64,000 nucleotides of DNA from RPRB01 sp035519675 (GTDB lineage Bacteria; Myxococcota; Myxococcia; Myxococcales; Myxococcaceae), in the NCBI GenBank assembly GCA_035519675.1, contig DATIWB010000133.1:1-64000 (forward strand), given 5' to 3'. The position numbers and the translations under genes are program-made. Shown in pieces: positions 1 to 8,123 of this stretch (position 1 is the stretch's first letter; every line of letters starts with the position of its first letter). The notes beneath the pieces are model-generated. The model was not told the origin of the DNA. It saw nothing but the letters and a program-made list of their open reading frames with translations, and ran no database searches.

Positions 1-387
1 CGGGTGAAGGCGCTGGGCAAGCTCCGTGAGCACCCCGCGTCCGGCCTCTCGCCCGACGCCGTCCGGCGTGCCCGGACGTTCCGCTCCTTCGACGACGCGT
101 TCACCGGGCCCAGCAACGGCTACCGCGACGCCGAGGACTACTACACCCGGGCCTCCTCGGGCCCACTCCTGGAGAGGATCCGGCGCCCGGTGCTCTGCAT
201 CAGCGCCGAGGATGACCCGATGATCCCGGCCGAGACGTTGCCCGCGGCCATCCCCAACCCGCGGGTCGAGCTGCTCCGCACCGAGCATGGGGGGCACGTC
301 GGCTTCCTCGCCGGCAGCCTGCTGCGGCCGCGCTTCTGGGCCGAGGTGCAGGCAGTCGAGTTCCTCGCCCACCTCGCCCGGACCTGA
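1..387 (+). CDS. YheT-like alpha/beta hydrolase, C-terminal part
   Basis: The reading frame is open from base 1, so the gene starts upstream of the window and only its last ~129 residues are seen. The fragment carries the hallmarks of the YheT/UPF0017 hydrolase family: an FDDAFTGPSNGYRDAEDYY segment, the RRPVLCISAEDDPMIP strand with the acid-residue Asp, and a late HGGHVGF motif holding the catalytic His. The nucleophile Ser would lie upstream and cannot be checked. Substrates of this family are poorly defined; acyl-ester hydrolysis is the usual assumption. The gene is followed by a ~175-bp gap that contains a dispersed repeat. Confidence 0.85.
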   Translation, partial: RVKALGKLREHPASGLSPDAVRRARTFRSFDDAFTGPSNGYRDAEDYYTRASSGPLLERIRRPVLCISAEDDPMIPAETLPAAIPNPRVELLRTEHGGHVGFLAGSLLRPRFWAEVQAVEFLAHLART

Positions 388-499
388 GCCGCCCGCCGGA
401 CTCGCCCCACTCGCGCGTTCCGGGCGCTGCACCGGCCGGGGGAGCCGGGCCTGCCGCGCCATCGGGAAGGCCGAGACGAAGGACGCCACTCCGCAGGGC

Positions 500-552
500 G
501 GTTGAGCGGTGCCGGTTGAGCGGTGCCAGACACCTCGTTACCGGACACCTCG
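500..552. repeat. Dispersed intergenic repeat, copy near left end
   Basis: Two tandem copies of the 14-mer ggttgagcggtgcc (500-513, 514-527) run into a block reading ggtgccagacacctcgttac and continuing to 552. The 33 bp from 520 to 552 are identical to 62190-62222 at the other end of the window. The core ggtgccagacacc is a near-palindrome. It lies between the hydrolase stop and the end of tag, so it is non-coding. It resembles a small REP-like dispersed element; the family is not identified. Confidence 0.7.
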
Positions 553-563
553 AGCTGACGAAG

Positions 564-1130
564 CTACCGCCTCGCGGCGAGGAAGCAGGTCTGGACGTGG
601 TCATCCACCAGGCCACAGGCCTGCATGAACGCGTAGCAGATGGTGGACCCCACGAAGCGAAAGCCTCTCGCCCGGAGCGCCTTGCTCAGAGCGTCCGATT
701 CGGGCGTCGTCGCCGGCACCTGCTTCAGCGTGCGGGGCCGGCGCCGGATGGGCTCTCCACCCACGAAGCTCCACGCGAACGCGTCGAAGGACCCGTGTTC
801 CCGCTGGACCTCGAGGAACGCCCGCGCGTTCTCCACCGCGGACGTCACCTTGGCCCGGTTCCGCACGATGGAGGGGTCCCGGAGCAGCGCCTCGATGCGT
901 GACGGGCGGAAGCGCGCCACGCGCTCCGGGTCGAATCCGTCGAAGGCCCCCCGGTAACCCTCGCGCTTGCGGAGAATCGTCGACCAGGAGAGCCCGGCCT
1001 GCGCCCCCTCGAGCACCAGGAACTCGAAGAGCGTCCGGTCGTCGTGGACGGGGCGGCCCCACTCCTCGTCGTGGTAGCGGACGTAGAGCGGCTCTTCCGT
1101 CACCCAGCCACACCGTCGCTTGCTGACCAT
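564..1130 (-). CDS. tag: DNA-3-methyladenine glycosylase I
   Basis: The 188-residue protein matches TagA/Tag, the base-excision glycosylase that removes 3-methyladenine from alkylated DNA. Visible signatures are RCGWV at the N-terminus, YHDEEWG, the EGAQAGLSW segment with the conserved Glu41, and a C-terminal HVQTC. The family's zinc ligands can be placed at Cys7, His20, His178 and Cys182. Length is normal. It stands alone on this strand: the next minus-strand gene ends at 1158 and is unrelated. No damage-inducible operator was recognised upstream. Confidence 0.95.
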   Translation of the reverse strand: MVSKRRCGWVTEEPLYVRYHDEEWGRPVHDDRTLFEFLVLEGAQAGLSWSTILRKREGYRGAFDGFDPERVARFRPSRIEALLRDPSIVRNRAKVTSAVENARAFLEVQREHGSFDAFAWSFVGGEPIRRRPRTLKQVPATTPESDALSKALRARGFRFVGSTICYAFMQACGLVDDHVQTCFLAARR

Positions 1131-1157
1131 CCGGGGCAGTGTAGGCCGGGGGCGTGG

Positions 1158-2720
1158 TCAGCGGCTGCGCAGCTGGACCGGAGCGAGCTGCGCGCCTGGC
1201 CCTGCGTAGCGCAGGGTGGCGACGGACCAGCCCGGGGGCAGGGCCGGGCAGACTGCTCCACAGACCTCCACCCCGTGGCCTCGGCACGCAGGCTCGGTGC
1301 GGGCCAGCGAGCGGAAGCTCTCGGGGAAGGCGACCACCTGGACCTCGAGCGCGATGCCCGGAGCCGACGCCGTGCACGCCTGGGCCAGGGCGGCCCGCTG
1401 GGCTCCGAGGGTCAGGCCGTAGTGGATGCCCCGGGTGCCGCCCCGCTCGCGGATCCACCCCATCCAGGACCGCTGGAGCGCGAGGCCCCACAGCCCCACC
1501 CCCAGCGCGAGGGCAGCGATGGCCAGCCCCGCCCGGGGCCGTCCCGGCCAGATGGTTGCCACCGCAAGCGCCCACCCGGTCACCGGGATCCAGAGCACCG
1601 GCTGCTGGTAGTGCGGCTCGGGAGGGAGGGCGAGAAGGCCGAGGAAGGCGGCGTGCAGCCCCCAGGTCCAGAGGCCGAGCCGCGCCACACGCCGGAGCCC
1701 CGGAGACGCCGCGCGCACCCCGAGGACGAGGCCCAGGAGCATCCCGACGCCAACCACTGCCGCGACGAGCGGAGCGACCACCGGAAGCGCCGCGCCCGCC
1801 GACCGCTCGGACGGGAAGCGTGACCAGTCGCCGTCGAAGAAGTAGCCGAGGCCGAGGCCGGCGGTCTGCGCGGCCGGCATCGCCAGCGCCTCCAGCACCC
1901 CTCGCAGGCGCGCACCGGCGCCGACCGCGGCGATCGGTGAAGGCGCCGCGGCCTCGTGAAGGAGGGCCCGCGCATAGGGGAGCAGGACGCCGGCGGCGCC
2001 CAGCGCAGCCGTCCCGAGCGTGACCAGGCGCGGTCGCCAGCCACGCGCCTCGCCGAGGAGCACCAGCGTCACTGCGAACGCCAGCGGCACCGCCATGAGG
2101 TGGGTGGCCAGCGAGAGCCCGACCAGCACGCCGGCGAGCGCCGCCGTCCCTGCCCGGACCGGTCCGCCCCGTCCCAGCAGCGCGGCAGTCAACGCGGCGA
2201 ATCCGGCGAGCAGCGGGTTGTCCCAGCCCTGCCGGCTCCAGAGGAAGGCGAACGGGGAGGCCGCGGCGAGCCACAGGGCGACGGCCAGGACCAGCGGAGG
2301 CGCCTGCGACCGGCGGGCGAGCACCCAGGCCAGCACCACCATCGCTGCGGTGAGGAACAGGCCCGCGGCGAGGATGCCCGCCTCCGGACGGGGTCCCGCC
2401 ACCCGGTGCACCGCGGTGTAGAACCACAGCGGCGCCGGCCCATAGCGCACGCCGCGCGTTCCCCGGAGCACCGAGATGGACGCCCACCGTCCGCTCTGGG
2501 CGTCGCGCGCGGCGGCGTCCTGGAGCTGCGGCTCGTCGAGGACGTAGGAGACCAGGTCCCGGTCGACCAGCCGCGTGCCGAGCGCGAGCAGGCCTCCAGC
2601 GACGAGGAGCCACGCCGGCCACCATCGGAGGGCTTCGGAGCGCACGCGCTGTCCGATGCCTTGCCACGAACGGGCGGACCGCGCCAGTGGCGGCTCTTGC
2701 GCTAGAACGCGGGGCTCCAT
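1158..2720 (-). CDS. GT39-like membrane glycosyltransferase
   Basis: This is a polytopic membrane protein with roughly ten hydrophobic segments. An Asp-Glu pair (VLDEPQLQD) sits in the first extracytoplasmic loop, followed by RYGPAPLWFY, as in GT-C enzymes of the PMT/ArnT (GT39-like) superfamily, which use polyprenyl-phosphate sugars. The acceptor is unknown. The start is uncertain: ATG at 2720 gives 520 residues but overlaps the divergent peptidase ATG at 2719, while GTG at 2645 gives 495 residues and still keeps the first membrane segment (WWPAWLLVAGGLLALG). I favour the shorter form, because a divergent promoter otherwise has no room. The C-terminal ~90 residues form a soluble Cys-containing domain. 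Confidence 0.7.
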   Translation of the reverse strand: MEPRVLAQEPPLARSARSWQGIGQRVRSEALRWWPAWLLVAGGLLALGTRLVDRDLVSYVLDEPQLQDAAARDAQSGRWASISVLRGTRGVRYGPAPLWFYTAVHRVAGPRPEAGILAAGLFLTAAMVVLAWVLARRSQAPPLVLAVALWLAAASPFAFLWSRQGWDNPLLAGFAALTAALLGRGGPVRAGTAALAGVLVGLSLATHLMAVPLAFAVTLVLLGEARGWRPRLVTLGTAALGAAGVLLPYARALLHEAAAPSPIAAVGAGARLRGVLEALAMPAAQTAGLGLGYFFDGDWSRFPSERSAGAALPVVAPLVAAVVGVGMLLGLVLGVRAASPGLRRVARLGLWTWGLHAAFLGLLALPPEPHYQQPVLWIPVTGWALAVATIWPGRPRAGLAIAALALGVGLWGLALQRSWMGWIRERGGTRGIHYGLTLGAQRAALAQACTASAPGIALEVQVVAFPESFRSLARTEPACRGHGVEVCGAVCPALPPGWSVATLRYAGPGAQLAPVQLRSR

Positions 2721-4689
2721 GGCCCGGACTTCCATGCGTCGGCTCGCCCTGTCCGTCCTCCTCGTCGCCGTCGCGGCACGCGCCGAGACGCCGCTCATCC
2801 CCCGCGAGGTGCTCTTCGGAAACCCCGAGCGCACCAAGCCGCTCCTCGCCCCTGACGGGAAGCGGCTCGCCTGGCTCCAGCCGGACAAGGGCGTGCTCCA
2901 GGTCTGGGTGCAGACGCTGGGGAAGGAGGACGCCACGCCGGTGAGCGCCGACCGGGAGCGGCCGATCCGCCGCTTCCAGTGGGGCCAGGACAGCCGGACC
3001 ATCCTCTACGTCCAGGACGTGAAGGGGAACGAGGACTGGCACGTCTACCAGGTGGACCTCGAGTCGAAGCAGGTCCGCGACCTCACGCCGTTCGACGGGG
3101 TGCACGCGGAGATCGTCGCCGACAGCCCCCGGCGTGCCTCGGAGGTCCTGGTGGCTCTGAACCTCGCGGACCGCGCGCGCATGGACGTGTACCGCGTGGA
3201 CCTCCGGACCGGCGCGGTGACGCTCGACACGCGGAACCCGGGGACCGTCACCGAGTGGGCGGCGACCGACGACCTGGTGGTGAAGGCCGCTGCCGCCACC
3301 CGCGCCGATGGCGGGGAGGAGATCCTCGTCCGGGACTCGGCCAAGGTGCCGTGGCGCACCCTCACCCGCGTCGGCCCGGACGAGCATGTGGAGCTGCTCG
3401 CTCTGACCGCGGACGGGAAGGGGGTTCTCTACGTGACCAGCGCGGGCGGGGAGACCGGCCGCGTGGTCCAGCGGGCGCTCTCGGGGGGGCCGGAGAAGGT
3501 GCTGGCCTCGCATCCGGAGGTGGACCCGTCCGACGTCTCGGTCCACCCCACCCGTCACGTGGTCGAGGGCGTGGTGTTCGAGCCCGGGTTGCCCGCCTGG
3601 ACCTTGCTCGACCCGACGGTGAAGAAGGACTTCGACATCTTCCCGCACCTGGCCCGCGGCCTTCCGGAGGTCGTCTCGCGCGACCGTGCGGACCGGACCT
3701 GGGTGGTCGCGTTCCGGGACCCGCAGGGGCCCACCCGCTACCTCTCCTTCGACCGGACGTCGCTGCAGGGCAAGGCCCTCTTCGTCGACCGGCCGAAGCT
3801 CGAGTCGGCCCCGCTGGCGGAGGTGAAGCCCATCTCCCTTCGAGCCCGGGATGGGCTCACGCTCCACGGCTACCTGACCCGACCGGTCGGGACGAGCGCC
3901 GCCGGACCGATGGTCCTCTTCGTCCACGGTGGGCCGTGGGGCCGCGACCACTGGCAGTTCTCTCCGTACGTGCAGTGGCTCGCCAACCGGGGGTACGCCG
4001 TGCTCCAGGTCAACTTCCGCGGGAGCACCGGCTACGGACGGAAGCTCCTCAACGCGGGCAACAGGCAGTGGGGCAAGGACATGCAGACCGACCTGCTCGA
4101 CGCCGTCGACTGGGCGGTGAAGGAGGGCGTGGCGGAGAAGGCCCGGGTGGCGATCATGGGCGGCAGCTACGGCGGGTATGCGACCCTGGCGGCCGCGGCG
4201 TTCAGCCCGGACGCGTTCCGCTGCGGGGTGGACATCGTGGGTCCGTCGAACCTCTTCACCCTGCTCCGGAGCGTCCCGCCGTACTGGAAGCCGCTGCGGG
4301 CGATGTTCGATCGGCGCATCGGGAACATCGACGCTCCGGCGGACAAGCAGCTGCTCGAGTCGGCCTCGCCGCTGTTCTCGGCAGAGAAGATCAAGATGCC
4401 GCTGCTCATCGGTCAGGGCGCGAACGACCCGCGGGTGAAACAAGCCGAGTCGGAGCAGATCGTCGCCGCGCTGGAGAAGCACGGGCTGGGAGTGACCTAC
4501 GTCGTGTACCCGGACGAGGGGCACGGCTTCGCCCGGCCAGAGAACGCGATGGACTTCAATGCCCGCGCCGAGGCGTTCCTCGGTCAGTGCCTGGGGGGGC
4601 GGGTCGAGCCGATGCAGGGCGAGCGAATCCCGGGCTCCACCGCGGTGGTGAAGGTGGTGGCCCCGAGGACCGCCGCCGCGCCGAAGTGA
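2719..4689 (+). CDS. S9-family prolyl-oligopeptidase-like serine peptidase
   Basis: The 656-residue precursor opens with a signal peptide (MRRLALSVLLVAVAARA) and is probably exported to the periplasm. Residues ~30-370 look like the beta-propeller that gates S9 peptidases. The C-terminal alpha/beta hydrolase domain carries FVHGGPWGRDHW (oxyanion region), the nucleophile Ser483 in GGSYGG, Asp570 in NDPRV and His602 in DEGHGF, so the full catalytic triad is present. Such enzymes cut oligopeptides, often after Pro or as acylaminoacyl- or dipeptidyl-peptidases; the exact specificity cannot be read here. It is monocistronic and divergent from the GT39-like gene. Confidence 0.92.
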   Translation: MARTSMRRLALSVLLVAVAARAETPLIPREVLFGNPERTKPLLAPDGKRLAWLQPDKGVLQVWVQTLGKEDATPVSADRERPIRRFQWGQDSRTILYVQDVKGNEDWHVYQVDLESKQVRDLTPFDGVHAEIVADSPRRASEVLVALNLADRARMDVYRVDLRTGAVTLDTRNPGTVTEWAATDDLVVKAAAATRADGGEEILVRDSAKVPWRTLTRVGPDEHVELLALTADGKGVLYVTSAGGETGRVVQRALSGGPEKVLASHPEVDPSDVSVHPTRHVVEGVVFEPGLPAWTLLDPTVKKDFDIFPHLARGLPEVVSRDRADRTWVVAFRDPQGPTRYLSFDRTSLQGKALFVDRPKLESAPLAEVKPISLRARDGLTLHGYLTRPVGTSAAGPMVLFVHGGPWGRDHWQFSPYVQWLANRGYAVLQVNFRGSTGYGRKLLNAGNRQWGKDMQTDLLDAVDWAVKEGVAEKARVAIMGGSYGGYATLAAAAFSPDAFRCGVDIVGPSNLFTLLRSVPPYWKPLRAMFDRRIGNIDAPADKQLLESASPLFSAEKIKMPLLIGQGANDPRVKQAESEQIVAALEKHGLGVTYVVYPDEGHGFARPENAMDFNARAEAFLGQCLGGRVEPMQGERIPGSTAVVKVVAPRTAAAPK

Positions 4690-4704
4690 GCCGCCCCGCG
4701 GAGC

Positions 4705-5868
4705 TCAGGCGGTGAGGGTGATGGTGGCGATCTCCGGCGGGCTGCCGATGCGCATCGGCGGGCCCCAGAAGCCGGTGCCGCGGTGCACGTACACGTGCGA
4801 ATCGCCCACCCGGTAGAGCCCGGCCGAGTACGTCCACAGCGCGGCGACCAGCCCGGTGATGGGGAACATCTGTCCCCCGTGGGTGTGGCCGGAGAGCTGT
4901 AGCCCGATGCCTTTCTCCAGCCCGTCCTCGACGGCGCGCGGCTGGTGGGCGAGCAGCACCGCCGGCTGCTCCGGGTCGCGTCCGGCCACCGCGGCGTCCA
5001 GGTCCCAGCCACGCGGCCGCTCCCTCTGCCCGTAATCGTCCACCCCCACCAGGTCGAGCCGGGCGTCGCCGTCGCGGAGGGTGACGGTGCGGTTGCGGAG
5101 GACGTTGAGGCCCATCCGCTCCAGCGCCGCGCACCACTCGACGTCGCCCGAGTAGTACTCGTGGTTGCCGGTGATGAAGTACGTGCCCCACCGGGAGCGC
5201 AGCCCCTGCAGCGCGGAGATGGTGGGCGCGAGGTGGTCCACCCGTCCGTCCACCAAATCGCCCGTCACCGCGACCAGGTCCGGCTTCAGCGCGTTGCAGC
5301 GCTGCACCATGTCCTCGAGGAAGGGCCGGCCCAGCACGTCGCCGATGTGGATGTCGCTCACCTGGACGATGCGCAGCCCATCGAACGCGCGGTGGAGCCG
5401 GGGCACCCGCACCGACACCTCGTCGATGAGCGGCGGCGCAAAGGCCCGCCGTACCCCGTAAGCGCTGAAGCCCGCCGTCACCAGCCCCGCCCCGCCCAGC
5501 GCCGCTCGGGCGAGGAACTGCCGCCGCTCGGGCGACACCGGCGCCGCGCCCGCCCGGCTCCGCCGCCATCCGTCGGCTCGCCTCCAGAGATGGAACGCCG
5601 CCAGGGACATGCCGAGGTAGAGGCCCACGCCCATCCAGCACCAGGCGGCGAAGGCAAGCGCGTCGCCCCAGGGCGTGTGGAAGCGGGCGAAGACCGAGCG
5701 GGCGAGGAAGAGCGAGGCCCCGGCGACGGCGAGGGCCACGGCGCCGGCGCGGCGGATGCGCCGGTCGCTGGTCGTGTCCCGGAACATCCGCCGGTACAGG
5801 TAGAGGTGGCCCCCGACCACCACCAGCAGCACGATGGCCAGGAACAGGGCGATGCGGAGCACGTACAT
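4705..5868 (-). CDS. Membrane-anchored metallophosphoesterase (YkuE-like)
   Basis: The 387-residue protein starts with three hydrophobic segments (about 5-22, 43-60, 71-94), then a linker with RRQFLARAALGGAGLV, a further membrane or Tat-like stretch. The calcineurin-like phosphoesterase domain has all its metal-binding motifs: VSDIHIG, TGDLVDG, GNHEYY, LAHQP and SGHTHGGQ. Related YkuE-type proteins act at the outer face of the inner membrane, some on lipid pyrophosphates such as UDP-diacylglucosamine; the substrate here is unknown. Its stop lies 15 bp from the convergent peptidase stop. Confidence 0.9.
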   Translation of the reverse strand: MYVLRIALFLAIVLLVVVGGHLYLYRRMFRDTTSDRRIRRAGAVALAVAGASLFLARSVFARFHTPWGDALAFAAWCWMGVGLYLGMSLAAFHLWRRADGWRRSRAGAAPVSPERRQFLARAALGGAGLVTAGFSAYGVRRAFAPPLIDEVSVRVPRLHRAFDGLRIVQVSDIHIGDVLGRPFLEDMVQRCNALKPDLVAVTGDLVDGRVDHLAPTISALQGLRSRWGTYFITGNHEYYSGDVEWCAALERMGLNVLRNRTVTLRDGDARLDLVGVDDYGQRERPRGWDLDAAVAGRDPEQPAVLLAHQPRAVEDGLEKGIGLQLSGHTHGGQMFPITGLVAALWTYSAGLYRVGDSHVYVHRGTGFWGPPMRIGSPPEIATITLTA

Positions 5869-5939
5869 GGGGCGGCCTCGATGCTAACCAGGCCCGGCGG
5901 CCGGTTCATCCCCACCCGTGGGTGTCACCTGCGAGGGGT

Positions 5940-6347
5940 TCAGAAGATCGCCCGGAGCACCAGGTAGGCGCCGAGCACCATCGCGGTGACGCCGAGCTTC
6001 TCGCGGTAAGGCTGCAGCTTGCGGGTCCACCCATCCAGGGTGGACTGCGCCCCCGGATTCTTCATCCAGCCCCGGAAGATGCCCACCCCGAGCACCAGGC
6101 CGAGCGAGAGCAGCAGCGCTCCGTCCAGAGCTCGGAGCAACCAGTGGTTGAACCACCGGAGCACGGGCAGCTCGAGCAGCACCCAGAACAGCCGCCAAGC
6201 GCCGATCACCGCGCTGATGACGCCGATCCAGCCCCGGTAGGGCTCGAGCTCGGTCAGCACCCGGGCACCTCGCCGGTCCCGGGCGACGATCGTCGCCGCG
6301 CCGAGCGCGCCCACCACCAGCAGCCAGAGTCCGTGCAACAGTCCCAT
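5940..6347 (-). CDS. Small four-helix membrane protein, unknown function
   Basis: The 135-residue protein has four hydrophobic segments, starting with LLHGLWLLVVGALGAATIV and ending with KLGVTAMVLGAYLVLRAIF. No catalytic motif is visible. It lies between the phosphoesterase and the YtfJ-like gene on the same strand, with gaps of about 70 bp on each side, so it may share a transcript with them. No family was recognised. Confidence 0.65.
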   Translation of the reverse strand: MGLLHGLWLLVVGALGAATIVARDRRGARVLTELEPYRGWIGVISAVIGAWRLFWVLLELPVLRWFNHWLLRALDGALLLSLGLVLGVGIFRGWMKNPGAQSTLDGWTRKLQPYREKLGVTAMVLGAYLVLRAIF

Positions 6348-6413
6348 GACGGATCAGCAGACGCTGGCCCGCGCCGGCCGATTGCACGACGCCAGCTCGC
6401 CATGGAACGGGCA

Positions 6414-6959
6414 TCAGCTCGCCGGGCCGATCTCCACCTTCAGCAGCTGCGACAGCTCGGAGAAGAACTCCTCGATGTCCCGGGAGCCCAGCGGCCCGCT
6501 CCAGGAGTGGACGAGCTGGCCATCCGCATCCAGCAGCACCACCGACGAGGCCGCGGGCGGCAGGTTCCACGGCGGAGAGCTCAGGGCACGGTTCCAGTCC
6601 ACGAGGACCGGCACGCTGTCCTTGCGCTCGGCATCCCGCACGGCCGACAGCGCGAAGAGGTTGGCGGGGAAGAAGTCCAGCCCGTGGAGGTTCGCCACCC
6701 CCAGCACGTGAGCCCGCCCGAACAGGCGGTGGGCCCGGGCGCGGGCGAACAGCTCGCGCTTGAGCGCGACGTTCTGTTCGGTCGATCCCTTGTCCTCGTA
6801 GAAGACCACCGTCGGCCGCCCGCGCCAGCGGGAGAGCGCGACCGGCTCATCGGACGAGGTCCGCAGCTGGGCGTCCCAGCTGGGCCGCTCCGGGATGCCG
6901 CTTGCCGCCAGCGGCAGGGCCGTCAGGATCCCGACCCAGGATGAAATTCGCAGTGACAC
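6414..6959 (-). CDS. YtfJ-like thioredoxin-fold protein without CxxC
   Basis: The chosen start is GTG at 6959, which has a good Shine-Dalgarno (gagggag, complement of 6965-6971). An ATG at 6986 has none and would run through the crt operator. The 181-residue product has a signal-like N-terminus (VSLRISSWVGILTALPLAASG) and a thioredoxin/AhpC fold: LSRWRGRPTVVFYEDKG, a KNAAL-like helix (EQNVALKRE) and SSVVLLDADGQLVHSW. These match E. coli YtfJ, a periplasmic protein of unclear role. No CxxC redox motif is present, so disulfide chemistry is unlikely. It is divergent from crtE, 97 bp away. Confidence 0.65.
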   Translation of the reverse strand: MSLRISSWVGILTALPLAASGIPERPSWDAQLRTSSDEPVALSRWRGRPTVVFYEDKGSTEQNVALKRELFARARAHRLFGRAHVLGVANLHGLDFFPANLFALSAVRDAERKDSVPVLVDWNRALSSPPWNLPPAASSVVLLDADGQLVHSWSGPLGSRDIEEFFSELSQLLKVEIGPAS

Positions 6960-6970
6960 AGTGTCTCCCT

Positions 6971-7014
6971 CAAGATGAACAAACATTGCACATAGCCTTG
7001 ACGAACATCTGACA
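6971..7014 (+). promoter_or_regulatory. Candidate CarA/CarH operator: four tandem 11-bp repeats
   Basis: Four contiguous 11-mers begin at 6971 (caagatgaaca), 6982 (aacattgcaca), 6993 (tagccttgacg) and 7004 (aacatctgaca). Positions 2 (A), 9 (A) and 10 (C) are invariant, and position 11 is A in three of four, giving nAnnnTnnACA. CarH-type MerR repressors are known to bind tandem 11-bp direct repeats carrying an ACA core, so this is a plausible site for the regulator encoded at 15385-16236. A possible -35 (ttgacg, 6998-7003) lies inside repeat three. The best -10 (cttaat, 7019-7024) is only 15 bp further on, so the promoter itself is uncertain. A strong ribosome-binding sequence (aagggaaggga) sits at 7040-7050. 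Confidence 0.55.
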
Positions 7015-7055
7015 ACCCCTTAATCCAGACACCCGTTCGAAGGGAAGGGACCCAG

Positions 7056-8117
7056 ATGGCCCTCGCGCTGACCGAGCCGTCCGATGCCGCGCTGCTCTGG
7101 CTGCGCCACGTGCAGTCCCACGTCGAGGGACGGCTGGCGGAGCTTCTCGCGCTGTCGGACGAGCAGAGCATCGACCCTCGCTGGAGCGGGGCGCTGGCCC
7201 GTACCCGGGAGTACGCGCTGAGGCCCGCCAAGCGGCTGCGGCCAGCGCTGGTCGCCGTGGGACACGGGCTGGGCACCGGCCACGCCGAGCTTCCCGAGGG
7301 GCTGTGGAGCTTCGCCGCCGCATTCGAGCTGCTCCACACGTTCCTGCTGATCCACGACGACGTGGCGGACTGCGCCGAGCGCCGCCGGGGCAGCCCTGCG
7401 CTCCACCGGGTGCTGGCCGATGGAAAGCTCGGCGAGGATCTGGCCGTGGTGGTGGGCGACCACCTGTTCGCCCGCTCCATCGAGGCAATGCTCCAGACCG
7501 GGCTGCCGGGTGCCTCGCGGGTGGTGCGCTACTACCTGGGCATCTGCCGGCAGACCGCAGCCGGCCAGTACCTCGACCTCGACCTCACCCGGGCGCCGCT
7601 GTCCGAGGTCACCCTGTTCCAGACCCTCCGGGTGGCACAGCTCAAGACGGCGCGCTACGGCTTCGTGGCCCCGCTGGTCTGCGGGGCGATGCTCGCCGGC
7701 GCGCCTCGTGTCCTCTGGGACGCGCTCGACCGCGTTGGCCGCCACGTGGGGCTCGCCTACCAGATGCGGGACGATGTCATCGGCCTCTTCGGCGATGCCC
7801 AGGCGGCCGGCAAGAGCACCGACGGCGACTTCGTGCAGGGCAAGCGGACCTTCCCCGTGGTCGCCGCCTATACCCGCGCGCCTCCCGCCATCCGCGCGGA
7901 GATGGAGGAGCTGTGGGCCGCGCGTCCGACCGACCCGCTGGCGCTCGCCCGCGCCCGTGCGCTGGTGACGGCCCACGGCGGGGTCGCCGCCACCGAGCGG
8001 CTGATCGAGCGGGCGACCCGCTCCGCCCGGCGCGCGCTGGCGTCCCTTCCCCATGGCGGCGGCTTCCGGGACCTGCTGGACTCGCTGGTGCTGACCCTTT
8101 CCCAGCGTCGTTCCTGA
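7056..8117 (+). CDS. crtE: Geranylgeranyl diphosphate synthase
   Basis: The 353-residue trans-prenyltransferase makes the C20 precursor of carotenoids from isopentenyl diphosphate and shorter allylic diphosphates. The first Asp-rich motif is HDDVAD (Asp101-Asp105), followed by ERRRGSPALH. The second appears as YQMRDDVIGLFGD, then GKSTDGDFVQGKRTFPV, as in bacterial GGPP synthases. The start ATG has a strong purine-rich Shine-Dalgarno. This is the first gene of the carotenoid operon and lies 41 bp downstream of the tandem-repeat operator; crtI follows after 6 bp. Confidence 0.95.
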   Translation: MALALTEPSDAALLWLRHVQSHVEGRLAELLALSDEQSIDPRWSGALARTREYALRPAKRLRPALVAVGHGLGTGHAELPEGLWSFAAAFELLHTFLLIHDDVADCAERRRGSPALHRVLADGKLGEDLAVVVGDHLFARSIEAMLQTGLPGASRVVRYYLGICRQTAAGQYLDLDLTRAPLSEVTLFQTLRVAQLKTARYGFVAPLVCGAMLAGAPRVLWDALDRVGRHVGLAYQMRDDVIGLFGDAQAAGKSTDGDFVQGKRTFPVVAAYTRAPPAIRAEMEELWAARPTDPLALARARALVTAHGGVAATERLIERATRSARRALASLPHGGGFRDLLDSLVLTLSQRRS

Positions 8118-8123
8118 GGCGTC

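Noticed and set aside
601..4524. A 1307-codon open frame on the minus strand
   Set aside because: It runs antisense through the S9 peptidase and in another frame through tag and the GT39-like gene; it is Arg/Pro/Gly-rich with no domain. Typical shadow frame in GC-rich coding DNA.
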